A DNA stretch of 64,000 nt from Chitinophaga sp. Ak27 (GTDB taxonomy: Bacteria; Bacteroidota; Bacteroidia; Chitinophagales; Chitinophagaceae). The notes beneath the pieces were generated by a model. It was not told where the DNA came from. It searched no databases and saw only the letters and a program-made list of their open reading frames with translations. Each line of letters starts with the position of its first letter. Position 1 is the stretch's first letter. Location of the stretch: assembly GCF_012726295.1 (NCBI RefSeq), contig NZ_JABAOB010000006.1:310001-374000 (forward strand). The letters run 5' to 3'. Shown here piece by piece: positions 25,672 through 32,893 of the stretch. The translations under genes were made by a program, and so were the position numbers.

Positions 25672-26667
25672 ATGAAACAGTTAGTATTAAGTATGATTGC
25701 CTATGCCGTACAACGGGACGTAGACGCGGTGCAGCTATGCAAGCTGTCGGGCATTGACGTAGCGGCCCTAAAAAAGCAGCAATCCGCGACTGTATCTGCG
25801 CAGCAGCTACAGGACTTGTGGTTGAATGCAAGCCGGCTTACCAACGATCCCTTATTTGGGCTGCACTTTGGCGAATCCCTGAAGCCTGCAGCTTTGGGCA
25901 TAGTAGGACAAATCATCCAGAGCAGCGCCACAGTGGGAGAGGCCATTACGCATGCAGCGGCCCTTACTCACCTGGTAACAGACCAGGTACGCATGGAGAT
26001 AAACCGCAGTAATAAGGCATTTACGGTAAAGCTGATACCTGCACAGGATTATGGCGCCACGCCGCCCTTTGCTTTCCGGCAGTTGATTGACTTGCTGATG
26101 GTTATGGTCATCCATGAACTGGATGGGCTGTTGCTGGAAAAAATTACGCCTGAAGGTGTGCGCCTGGCCTATACAGTGCCCGATCAGGCTGAATATGAAC
26201 GGGTGTTCAGGTGTAAGCCCCTGAAACGCCATGGAGAGTATGCGCTGGTATTTGATATCAAGTATTGGGAGGAACCGCTGTTAACGGCTAATTATGAGCT
26301 GCAGGAGCTCTTATTGAAGAAAGTAAGCAGTATGCCACAACCGGTACCTGATTCCCAAAACCTGCAAACAAGAATTTATAATTACCTGATAGCTAACTCA
26401 TACCTGGGGGTTTCTTCGCTCGACGATATCGCTGCCAACTTCAATGTAAGTCCGCGTAGTCTGCAGCGTAAGCTGAAAGAGGAAGGAGTGAAATACCAGG
26501 ATATTGCAGATGCGGTAAGGCGTTCACTGGCAGTTTATTATATTTCTTCTGGTAATTATCCGCTGAAAGATATTTCCTGGATGCTTGGCTATAATGAGTT
26601 GAGTGCGTTTACAAGGGCTTTTAAACGGTGGACGGGTAGTACTCCGGTTAATTATCAGTCGTTGTAG
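25672..26667 (+). CDS. AraC-family regulator with arabinose-binding-type N-terminal domain
   Basis: 331 residues. The N-terminal about 190 residues match the ligand-binding domain of OruR/QuiA-like AraC proteins (LSGIDVAALKKQQSATVSAQQLQDLW, DPLFGLHFGESLKPAALGIVGQIIQSSATVGEA). The C-terminal HTH contains LDDIAANFNVSPRSLQRKLKEEGVKYQDI and YPLKDISWMLGYNELSAFTRAFKRWTGSTP. It is divergent from an NTF2-like gene, the likely target. Its last 13 bp overlap the 3' end of the convergent SMI1/KNR4 gene. Confidence 0.92.
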   Translation: MKQLVLSMIAYAVQRDVDAVQLCKLSGIDVAALKKQQSATVSAQQLQDLWLNASRLTNDPLFGLHFGESLKPAALGIVGQIIQSSATVGEAITHAAALTHLVTDQVRMEINRSNKAFTVKLIPAQDYGATPPFAFRQLIDLLMVMVIHELDGLLLEKITPEGVRLAYTVPDQAEYERVFRCKPLKRHGEYALVFDIKYWEEPLLTANYELQELLLKKVSSMPQPVPDSQNLQTRIYNYLIANSYLGVSSLDDIAANFNVSPRSLQRKLKEEGVKYQDIADAVRRSLAVYYISSGNYPLKDISWMLGYNELSAFTRAFKRWTGSTPVNYQSL

Positions 26668-27242
26668 TTCAGGAATGTGTCTTTATGTACAATTCCCCAT
26701 TTTTTAACGAAAATATACTCTCCTTTTTCCAGTGCGGTGAGATAGTCATCCAGCCAGGCTTCAAAGGATGGCGCTAAAATAGCGCGGTGGCTGTCGTCGT
26801 GCCAGAGGGTGATGATCTGTCCATGTTTGCCACCGGGGGCCGGGTCCAGGTCAATACAGAGATGATTGCCGAAGCCATCGCTGGTGAAGGGGATCCATAG
26901 TGGATTCCACCAGTCGTTTTTGATACCGGTATCCGGCGTAGATTGAATAGGTTCATCGCGCCAGGTAAAACTTCCGGAGTCCAGCTGATCTTTCCAGTGA
27001 TACCACTGGGCAGTAATATCTTCCATGCCGAGCAGCTGATCAGCATCTACCAGGCCGGCCCTGGCCTTTTGCTGGCCATCATGAATAGCATAAAAGGTTT
27101 TGAAAGCGGGCGGTAATGCCGTTCCGATAAGTTTTTCAAGCGATTCCACCGCCTCGAAAGAAGCCCCGGGACGAAGGAGATTGAGCAGTCTGGGGGCATG
27201 CTGAGTCATCCAGTTCTCCCATCTGATCCAATATTGCTGCAT
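26655..27242 (-). CDS. SMI1/KNR4 family protein
   Basis: 195 residues with the SUKH-domain pattern: GASFEAVESLEKLIGTALPPAFKTFYAIHDGQ near residues 27-58, a variable middle, WWNPLWIPFTSDGFGNHLCIDLDP around 111-134, and SFEAWLDDYLTALEKGEY near the C-terminus. SUKH proteins include immunity proteins of polymorphic toxin systems as well as housekeeping relatives. No toxin gene with Rhs or nuclease features is next to it, so an immunity role is only a possibility. Confidence 0.9.
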   Translation of the reverse strand: MQQYWIRWENWMTQHAPRLLNLLRPGASFEAVESLEKLIGTALPPAFKTFYAIHDGQQKARAGLVDADQLLGMEDITAQWYHWKDQLDSGSFTWRDEPIQSTPDTGIKNDWWNPLWIPFTSDGFGNHLCIDLDPAPGGKHGQIITLWHDDSHRAILAPSFEAWLDDYLTALEKGEYIFVKKWGIVHKDTFLNYND

Positions 27243-27280
27243 ATGGTATGGGTTTTAACGACTATAAAGATGTGAAATTT

Positions 27281-27340
27281 TATCAATAATTTTATTCATT
27301 CTCACTGCATGTTTTTTATTAGGTAATTATCAATAATTTT
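27281..27340. repeat. 13-bp direct repeat in a divergent intergenic region
   Basis: TATCAATAATTTT occurs at 27281-27293 and 27328-27340, 47 bp apart. The second copy overlaps a TAATTTTG (-7-like) box at 27334-27341 in front of the acidic protein gene. Confidence 0.55.
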
Positions 27341-27386
27341 GTATTTCTTGAGAAGAGTACAACATCATAAAAAAAATAACTCCTTT

Positions 27387-27668
27387 ATGGCACAGTTACC
27401 TAAATTTCTGATTGCAGATGATCCTGTAACAGATCCGGAAAATGAATATATTTTTCATACCGAAAAACCCCGCTTCTTCGCCAAACGTGTAGAGGAAGAT
27501 GAAGAAACTGCCTACATTGATATTATTCATGAAATCGACAATGTAGAAGAGTTCTACAAAAATGCGCCGGAAAAGAAACAGGAACTGCTGGAACAGCTGG
27601 AAGACTGGTACTACTCCTACATGGAGTGGCTGGAAGATGATGGCGAAGAAGAAGAGGACGAAGAATAG
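27387..27668 (+). CDS. Small acidic protein, unknown function
   Basis: 93 residues, very rich in Glu/Asp (C-terminal tail WLEDDGEEEEDEE), with predicted helices EFYKNAPEKKQELLEQLEDWYYSYMEWL. No signal peptide, so cytoplasmic. I do not know a characterised family. The Met at 27387 is chosen over a TTG at 27339 because the extension is Lys/His-rich and follows the -7-like box closely. A strong terminator follows 14 bp after the stop, supporting a real gene. Confidence 0.75.
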   Translation: MAQLPKFLIADDPVTDPENEYIFHTEKPRFFAKRVEEDEETAYIDIIHEIDNVEEFYKNAPEKKQELLEQLEDWYYSYMEWLEDDGEEEEDEE

Positions 27669-27682
27669 TAACAATGAACGGT

Positions 27683-27716
27683 AAAAAGCGGCACCATCCA
27701 AGGAGGTGCCGCTTTT
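27683..27716. terminator. Bidirectional terminator
   Basis: 13-bp perfect arms AAAAAGCGGCACC / GGTGCCGCTTTTT between convergent genes, 14 bp and 9 bp from the two stop codons. Confidence 0.88.
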
Positions 27717-27725
27717 TATATGCAC

Positions 27726-28571
27726 TTAATTCGCCTGCGCAGCCAATTCCTTCCTGAAGGCGGAAGGGTTGATCCCCTTATATTTTTTAAACATCCTGTT
27801 GAGGTGACTTTCGTCTGTAAAGCCCAGCTCATCTGCAATTTCACCTACCCGCATACTGCTGTACTGCAGCCTTGTTTCTACCAGCTTGAGCTTATACTGC
27901 ATAATATACTGTTGTAGCGTATCACCATTATTACGTTTAAAATACTCGCTGAGATAGGTGGGTGAGATATTGAAATGTGCCGCAATCTGGTCGGCCCTTA
28001 ACTTTTCCGGCGCGTAAATATGCTCATGTATGTAGTGCAGGATATTAAGCGACGCCTCATTCCTGGCCGGATGTTTAGGCTGTTCGGGCATCTGCAGCAA
28101 TATATTCCGCGCTATCACCATAATGATGGTGTTCACAATTTGCTGCGCCATTTCCCGGTGATAAGCCTGTTGATTCACTAATTCACGTATCAGTGCCTCT
28201 ACCAGTGCTTTTACCAGCGGTTTATCATTCCTGTTCTTCAGAATACAGCCAGGCAGGTGGTTATGATTCTGGAAAATAAACTCCAGTTGCTGAATCCAAT
28301 CTTTATGCTGATTTTGCAGGTAGATGTTATTGAAGCGGATAAAGAAGAATTTGGTGCTTTCCTGCACTTCAAAAGAGTGACAGTCCTGCGGAAATACCAG
28401 GAACAGCTTCCCCTGGCTGTAAGGTAGCTGGTTTTTGTTGACGCACTGTATCCCACTGCCTTCTACGATATATACCAGTTCGAAAAAATTATGCTTGTGC
28501 GGATCTATCGGACACTCCGTGCACTCCCGGTATTCTATCTCGAAAGGTTGATATAAGTTCTCTTGTAGCAT
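27726..28571 (-). CDS. AraC-family transcriptional regulator with cupin sensor
   Basis: 281 residues. Cupin-like N-domain (CPIDPHKHNFFELVYIVEGSG, KLFLVFPQDCHSF) and a C-terminal AraC double HTH (RADQIAAHFNISPTYLSEYFKRNNGDTL and MRVGEIADELGFTDESHLNRMFKKYKGINPSAFRK). The frame opens much further upstream (28790), but that part overlaps the divergent DoxX gene and lies above a well-formed promoter at 28577-28609, so the Met at 28571 is used. It is divergent from the DoxX-deacetylase pair, which it probably regulates. Confidence 0.92.
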   Translation of the reverse strand: MLQENLYQPFEIEYRECTECPIDPHKHNFFELVYIVEGSGIQCVNKNQLPYSQGKLFLVFPQDCHSFEVQESTKFFFIRFNNIYLQNQHKDWIQQLEFIFQNHNHLPGCILKNRNDKPLVKALVEALIRELVNQQAYHREMAQQIVNTIIMVIARNILLQMPEQPKHPARNEASLNILHYIHEHIYAPEKLRADQIAAHFNISPTYLSEYFKRNNGDTLQQYIMQYKLKLVETRLQYSSMRVGEIADELGFTDESHLNRMFKKYKGINPSAFRKELAAQAN

Positions 28572-28576
28572 ACTTG

Positions 28577-28609
28577 CAAAAGTACAGAATGATCCTAAAA
28601 ATGTACAAA
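28577..28609 (-). promoter_or_regulatory. Promoter of the AraC gene, apparently leaderless
   Basis: Minus strand TTTG (28606-28609), 21-bp spacer, TACTTTTG (28577-28584): a full -33/-7 match. The -7 box ends 5 nt before the ATG at 28571, so the transcript should start at about the start codon. Confidence 0.6.
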
Positions 28610-28656
28610 TTATTTCCCAGGGCGGTAGCTGATCTTTGTGGTATAAACGCACACAA

Positions 28657-29055
28657 ATGGAAAATAACGCTATCGTATTCTTTTTGCTCCGCCTGGCCGT
28701 TGCTGCCAGTATGTTTGGACACGGTTTGGTAAGGTTCCCTAAGTTAAATGGTTTCAGCGCCTGGATGGTAAAAAGTTTTGAGAAATCCATGTTGCCCGAG
28801 GTAATGGTGGTACCCTTCAGTTATGCATTACCCATCGCTGAATTTGTGATAGGATTGCTGCTCATCCTGGGCCTGTTTACCCGCGTATCGCTGATTGGTG
28901 GAGGCCTGGTAATGGTGCTGCTGATCTTTGGCACCGCTATGATAGAAAATTGGGAAGCCTTGCCTTCTCAACTTATTCATGCCGCATTCTTCGGCATATT
29001 GCTCGCCTTCATCCAATACAACACCATCGCAGTTGATCATCTCATTAAAAAATAA
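28657..29055 (+). CDS. DoxX family membrane protein
   Basis: 132 residues with four hydrophobic helices: FFLLRLAVAASMFGHGLVRFPKL, FSYALPIAEFVIGLLLILGLFTR, IGGGLVMVLLIFGTAM, and IHAAFFGILLAFI. This is the DoxX layout (compare LFLLRLalGllFlaHGlqKL). DoxX relatives include a thiosulfate:quinone oxidoreductase subunit and proteins linked to redox stress, but most are uncharacterised. The stop codon overlaps the next ATG by one base (TAATG), so it is coupled to the deacetylase gene. The Met at 28657 is preferred over one 21 bp upstream that falls at the candidate -7 region. Confidence 0.9.
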   Translation: MENNAIVFFLLRLAVAASMFGHGLVRFPKLNGFSAWMVKSFEKSMLPEVMVVPFSYALPIAEFVIGLLLILGLFTRVSLIGGGLVMVLLIFGTAMIENWEALPSQLIHAAFFGILLAFIQYNTIAVDHLIKK

Positions 29056-29996
29056 TGGCTACAAGAAAAGAATTCCTGAAAACAGCCGGCCTGGTTGGAT
29101 TGGCCAGTATGGTAAATCCAGTTAGTATGATGGCTGTCACCACAACGCCTCAACGCGAACAGCGCTCTGGCTGGGCCGACGGCTCCCGCCTGGTAGTATC
29201 CGTATCCATGCAGTTTGAAGCAGGCGGACAACCAGAACATCCGGAAAGCCCTTTTCCGCAGAACATGCTGAAAGGCTATAAAGACTGGCCCGCTAATACC
29301 TGGTATGAATACGGCTACAAAGAAGGTATTCCCCGTATGCTGGATAACTGGGATAAGCACGGCATTAAGGTAACTTCCCACATGGTGGGCAGTGCGGTGG
29401 AAAAGAATCCGGCGCTTGCCAGGGAAATTGTGCAGCGTGGACATGAGGCCGCAGCGCATGGCCGCGATTGGTCGTCGCAGTATATGTTGTCTTATGAAGA
29501 AGAAAAACGATTCATTAAAGATGGGGTGGAAGCGGTGAAGAAAGCTACCGGCGTAGTGCCGGTAGGCTACAATGCCAACTGGTTGCGGCGTGGCGATAAT
29601 ACGCTCACCATTCTGCAGGAACTGGGGTTTTTGTATCACATAGATGATCTCAGTCGCGATGAACCATTTATAACGAAAGTGAATAACGTCGATTTTGCAG
29701 TGGTGCCCTACACGCTACGCTGTAATGATATTCAATTGATCACCGGGCAATGGTTTTCGACCGACCAGTTTTTACAGCAGGTAAAAATGGAGTTTGATCA
29801 ATTGTACGAAGAAGCTGCTCATCGCCGCCGAATGATGTCTATCAGTTTTCATGATCGTATAGGAGGATCGCCTCAAATGGTGAAGGCCACCAGTGAGTTG
29901 TTTACCTATATGAAACAACATGCAGGCGTAAGCTTTAAACGGAAAGATGAAATTGCAAAAATGGCCCTGGCAGATAAACATACCATCAGAGAATAG
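29055..29996 (+). CDS. Polysaccharide-deacetylase-family protein (NodB-homology, PuuE-like)
   Basis: 313 residues. The N-terminus MATRKEFLKTAGLVGLASMV is signal-like but lacks a full twin-arginine motif. The body is a NodB-type TIM barrel with GIKVTSHMVGSAVEKNPALAREIVQRGHEAAAHGRDW (first metal/His motif region), VPVGYNANWLRRGDNTLTILQELGF and a late ISFHDRIGG. The pattern is closest to the PuuE/allantoinase-like branch, so the substrate might be a cyclic imide or ureide rather than a glycan. Coupled to the DoxX gene; a strong terminator follows. Confidence 0.85.
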   Translation: MATRKEFLKTAGLVGLASMVNPVSMMAVTTTPQREQRSGWADGSRLVVSVSMQFEAGGQPEHPESPFPQNMLKGYKDWPANTWYEYGYKEGIPRMLDNWDKHGIKVTSHMVGSAVEKNPALAREIVQRGHEAAAHGRDWSSQYMLSYEEEKRFIKDGVEAVKKATGVVPVGYNANWLRRGDNTLTILQELGFLYHIDDLSRDEPFITKVNNVDFAVVPYTLRCNDIQLITGQWFSTDQFLQQVKMEFDQLYEEAAHRRRMMSISFHDRIGGSPQMVKATSELFTYMKQHAGVSFKRKDEIAKMALADKHTIRE

Positions 29997-30007
29997 CAGC
30001 GCCCGTA

Positions 30008-30045
30008 TAACCAGGTAGGTCGGTATTGGCCACCTGGTTATTTTT
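30008..30045 (+). terminator. Terminator after deacetylase gene
   Basis: Stem TAACCAGGT / ACCTGGTTA, 15-nt loop with additional GG/CC pairing, followed by a run of Ts (30041-30045). Confidence 0.8.
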
Positions 30046-30063
30046 AACGGCAGCATCATAAAA

Positions 30064-30092
30064 AAGATCAAAGTGGCCGGCACTTTGATCTT
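30064..30092 (-). terminator. Hairpin after aminotransferase gene
   Basis: 12-bp perfect arms AAGATCAAAGTG / CACTTTGATCTT with a 5-nt loop, 5 bp beyond the minus-strand stop. The minus-strand tail is TTTTTTATG. Confidence 0.8.
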
Positions 30093-30096
30093 CCCT

Positions 30097-31173
30097 TTAT
30101 ATGTTTTTCAGGACTACTTTCAAAATCAGGTCCTGGTCTTCCTTTCGCAGGGTGTGATAGAGAGGTAAGCACAATACCCTTTGCGCAATCGACTCAGCGT
30201 TTGGACAGCTACTGTTATCTACATAATTGATAGTATTGAGCGATGGAAAGAAATATCTTCTTGGCTGTATATATTGCAAATTGAGTGCTGCCATCACTTT
30301 CAACAATACGGCCTCACTTTCAAATACTACAGGGAAATAGGCACAGTTGAAATCGCATCCTTTGGTGATGGTTAACAACTGCACTTTATTGGATTCCTGT
30401 AAGGCCGCCTGGTACCGATGCCATTGAGCTTTACGTGTTTTGAAAATTTCATTCATATGCTCGAGGCAGCACAGTCCCATGGCAGCATGGAATTCGGAAT
30501 TTTTCGCATTAATGCCGATACCATCAAAAGTAACGGGAGAGGTATGGCCAAAATTCCGCAGTAACCCCATGCGGTCAATCAGCTCTGGTTGGGTAGTAAA
30601 TACCGCGCCTCCTTCTACCGTATGAAAGATTTTGGTGGCGTGAAAGCTGCAGGTACTGATATCGCCGTATTCAAAAACAGATTTGCCATTGTAAAGACTT
30701 CCAAAGCAATGAGCGGCATCATAAATAACTTTCAGCCGGTGCTTTTTTGCGATGGCTTGTATCTGGTCTATGTTGCAGGCATTACCAAAAACATGGGTCG
30801 CCAGGATGGCGGTTGTTTTTTCTGTGATAGCAGCTTCTATCTTGTCGGGGTCGATGTTGAAAGTAAGCGGATCAATATCCGCAAACACCGGTTTACAGTT
30901 CTCCCAAACAATAGTGCTGGTGGTAGCCACATAGGAAAAAGGTGTTGTAATTACTTCCCCGCTTAAATCGAGTGCTTTAATGGCTATTTGAATAGCAATG
31001 GTGCCGTTGGAAAGAAACAGCAGGTTCGATGCATGCAGGAATCTTTTAAGGCTGCTCTCCAGCTCATTTACCAAAGGTCCGTGGTTAGTGAGCCATTGCC
31101 GGTCCCATATATCGTTGAGATACTTATTGTATTCTTCTCTCGGCGGAAGAAAGGGTTTAGTTACTGGTATCAT
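30097..31173 (-). CDS. DegT/DnrJ/EryC1/StrS family PLP-dependent aminotransferase
   Basis: 358 residues of fold-type I aminotransferase. N-terminal MIPVTKPFLPPREEYNKYL and the FLSNGTIAIQIAIKAL cofactor-phosphate loop are typical. The PLP lysine lies in CSFHATKIFHTVEGGAVF near residue 185, after the conserved YDAAHCFGS (Asp that contacts the pyridine nitrogen). These enzymes transaminate nucleotide-linked keto-sugars to amino-sugars for surface polysaccharides, glycoproteins or natural products. Divergent from a PglD-like acetyltransferase, a pairing that suggests an N-acetylated amino-sugar. No sugar dehydratase or glycosyltransferase lies alongside. Confidence 0.92.
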   Translation of the reverse strand: MIPVTKPFLPPREEYNKYLNDIWDRQWLTNHGPLVNELESSLKRFLHASNLLFLSNGTIAIQIAIKALDLSGEVITTPFSYVATTSTIVWENCKPVFADIDPLTFNIDPDKIEAAITEKTTAILATHVFGNACNIDQIQAIAKKHRLKVIYDAAHCFGSLYNGKSVFEYGDISTCSFHATKIFHTVEGGAVFTTQPELIDRMGLLRNFGHTSPVTFDGIGINAKNSEFHAAMGLCCLEHMNEIFKTRKAQWHRYQAALQESNKVQLLTITKGCDFNCAYFPVVFESEAVLLKVMAALNLQYIQPRRYFFPSLNTINYVDNSSCPNAESIAQRVLCLPLYHTLRKEDQDLILKVVLKNI

Positions 31174-31365
31174 CTGGCTTATATTACAAATCCCTCGAAT
31201 TTATAATTATCGGGAAGAGTGAAGGTACAAAGATTGTATATAAAATACGGGTAGTGGAAGATATTCATATATAAATTATTGATTTAATGGATGTAGTTAC
31301 TGTTCTGCAATTTTCCTACATTTAAATCCTAAAATATCTTCAGTTATCATACCAACAGGAAACGT

Positions 31366-32010
31366 ATGACGGGCAACAACAAGAAAATATGCATTGTGGG
31401 TGCAGGCGGATTTGGCAGGGAAGTACTCTGTTACATTATGGATATTATGGATAAAACACGGGCGATAACAGATATGGCCTGCTTCATGGTAGATGATGAA
31501 TACTATACAGTCGCCACCTTAATGGGCGTAACCGTCATCCCGTTTTCTGCTTTTGATGCCTCATGGTATGATGTGGTGATCGCCATCGCTGATCCAGCAG
31601 TAAGGAAAGGGATAGTAGACAAGCTCCCGGCTGATACCACGTATGCCACCATCATTCATCCCGCCGCCTATATTTCTCAACAGGTAGAAATCGGAGAAGG
31701 CAGCATCGTCACTCCCGGCGCCATCGTTAGTCTGAATGCAAAAATTGGGAAGCACGCGCACTTAAATCACCATACCACCCTGGGCCACGACTGTGTAGTG
31801 GGCGATTTCTTTACCACCGCGCCGGGCGTAAATATCAGCGGCAACTGCCATTTTGGGAGTGGGGTGTATTTGGGTACCAACGCCGCCGTACGACAGAAAG
31901 TGAAGATTACAGACAACGTAACCATCGGCATGGGAGGCATAGTGGTGAAAGATATTTTGGAAGAGGGCGTGTATACAGGCGTACCGGTGCGGAAGTTGAC
32001 GAAGCGATAA
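31366..32010 (+). CDS. PglD/NeuD-family sugar acetyltransferase, left-handed beta-helix
   Basis: 214 residues. An N-terminal Rossmann-like domain (KKICIVGAGGFGREVLCYIMD) is followed by hexapeptide repeats from about residue 100 (IHPAAYISQQVEIGEGSIVTPGAIVSLNAKIGKHAHLNHHTTLGHDCVVGDF..), with the catalytic His in the LNHHTTLGHD segment. This is the layout of PglD and NeuD O/N-acyltransferases, which acetylate UDP-linked amino-sugars. It is divergent from the DegT aminotransferase across 192 bp. The stop codon is directly adjacent to the stop of the convergent hydrolase gene. Confidence 0.92.
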   Translation: MTGNNKKICIVGAGGFGREVLCYIMDIMDKTRAITDMACFMVDDEYYTVATLMGVTVIPFSAFDASWYDVVIAIADPAVRKGIVDKLPADTTYATIIHPAAYISQQVEIGEGSIVTPGAIVSLNAKIGKHAHLNHHTTLGHDCVVGDFFTTAPGVNISGNCHFGSGVYLGTNAAVRQKVKITDNVTIGMGGIVVKDILEEGVYTGVPVRKLTKR

Positions 32011-32667
32011 TTACCTCAACACCTTCTCCACCCACTGTTTGGTTTCACTTACTAACAACGACATCACATCTTTCTTCCCGGCCTTAAAAGAATGATCGGC
32101 TCCTTCCAGCTTTACCAGCGTAGCTTTTCGCAAAGACCGGCATACGGTTTCAATTAGTTCCCAGGTAGCCAGTGTATCTTTGCTGCCCTGTAGAAAAAGC
32201 ATAGGGATTTTGAGTGCCTTCAGGTGTTCCGCGCGTTCAGTACCAGGTTTACCGGATGGATGAAGCGGAAATCCATAGAAAACAATGCCCTTAACAACGC
32301 TTTCCGGATGCATGGCAAGGTACTGGGAGCTCATTCTTCCTCCGAAAGATTTACCGGCAGCAAACAGCGGCAACTTAGGATGTAATTCCTGGGCCTTTGC
32401 AATCGCCGCCGCTATTGTTTCATGAGCTACCGCCGGAGAATCAGGCCGGCCTTTTTTACCTTCAGCGAAGGGGAAGTTAAACCGCAAGGTAGCAATGCCT
32501 GCTTCGGCAAGAGCATGGGCCAATGTTTCCATAAATGAATGGTCCATTCCTGCTCCTGCTCCATGTGCGAGTGTGAAAACGCAGGTAGGTTTATCCGGTG
32601 CGATGTATTTGGCTGAAACCGTACCTATGGAAGGAGAGACGGAGAGTTTGAAGGATTGTGTTTTCAT
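32011..32667 (-). CDS. Alpha/beta-hydrolase (KANL3/Tex30, dienelactone-hydrolase-like)
   Basis: 218 residues. Features: oxyanion-region LAHGAGAGMDHSFM, a nucleophile elbow AAGKSFGGRMSS (Ser in GKSFGG), Asp in FLQGSKDTLA, and a terminal catalytic His in LEGADHSFK. This is the small KANL3/Tex30-like hydrolase group; natural substrates are unknown. Cytoplasmic, no signal peptide. Its 3' end touches the acetyltransferase gene with no spacer, leaving no intergenic terminator there. Confidence 0.88.
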   Translation of the reverse strand: MKTQSFKLSVSPSIGTVSAKYIAPDKPTCVFTLAHGAGAGMDHSFMETLAHALAEAGIATLRFNFPFAEGKKGRPDSPAVAHETIAAAIAKAQELHPKLPLFAAGKSFGGRMSSQYLAMHPESVVKGIVFYGFPLHPSGKPGTERAEHLKALKIPMLFLQGSKDTLATWELIETVCRSLRKATLVKLEGADHSFKAGKKDVMSLLVSETKQWVEKVLR

Positions 32668-32722
32668 GATGAGAGCGAAATTAAGTCATGTCAACAATAT
32701 GCTTCCCGTTTATCTGTAAATA

Positions 32723-32758
32723 AAAAAGCCTCACAATTCATAAATTGTAAGGCTTTTT
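32723..32758 (-). terminator. Terminator of the tRNA-Arg gene
   Basis: Stem AAAAAGCCT(c)ACAATT / AATTGT(a)AGGCTTTTT with a CATA loop, 3 bp past the tRNA 3' end; minus-strand T-run follows. Confidence 0.85.
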
Positions 32759-32760
32759 CG

Positions 32761-32832
32761 TAGCCTCAACAGGGATCGAACCTGTATCTAAAGTTTAGGA
32801 AACTTCTATTCTATCCATTGAACTATGAGGCC
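32761..32832 (-). tRNA. tRNA-Arg (anticodon CCU)
   Basis: 72-nt cloverleaf on the minus strand. Acceptor GGCCTCA pairs with TGAGGCT (one G-T). D-stem GTTC/GAAT. Anticodon stem GAAGT/ACTTT with loop TTCCTAA, so the anticodon is CCT (reads AGG). T-arm ACAGG-TTCGATC-CCTGT. CCA is not encoded. It has its own promoter-like boxes and terminator and is not flanked by integrase or attachment repeats. Confidence 0.95.
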
Positions 32833-32862
32833 ATTCTACCGCCCGATTTAGGGATCGGGTGG

Positions 32863-32893
32863 CAAAAGTAAGGGTTTTAAATTAATATTTAAA
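32863..32893 (-). promoter_or_regulatory. Promoter of the tRNA-Arg gene
   Basis: Minus strand TTTA (32890-32893), 19-bp spacer, TACTTTTG (32863-32870), about 30 bp before the tRNA 5' end. The -33 box overlaps the stop codon of the acyl-CoA synthetase gene. A CCCGAT/ATCGGG hairpin sits between -7 box and tRNA. Confidence 0.5.

Noticed and set aside
28572-28790. 73-codon N-terminal extension of the AraC gene
   Set aside because: Runs across a full promoter and into the divergent DoxX gene; composition is not domain-like.
29037-29639. 200-codon minus-strand frame opposite the deacetylase gene
   Set aside because: Unusual aromatic-rich translation, inside a gene with clear family motifs.
32761-32832. 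tRNA-Arg as an integration site for a mobile element
   Set aside because: No integrase, no duplicated tRNA 3' end within the neighbouring sequence that I could find, and ordinary chromosomal genes on both sides.
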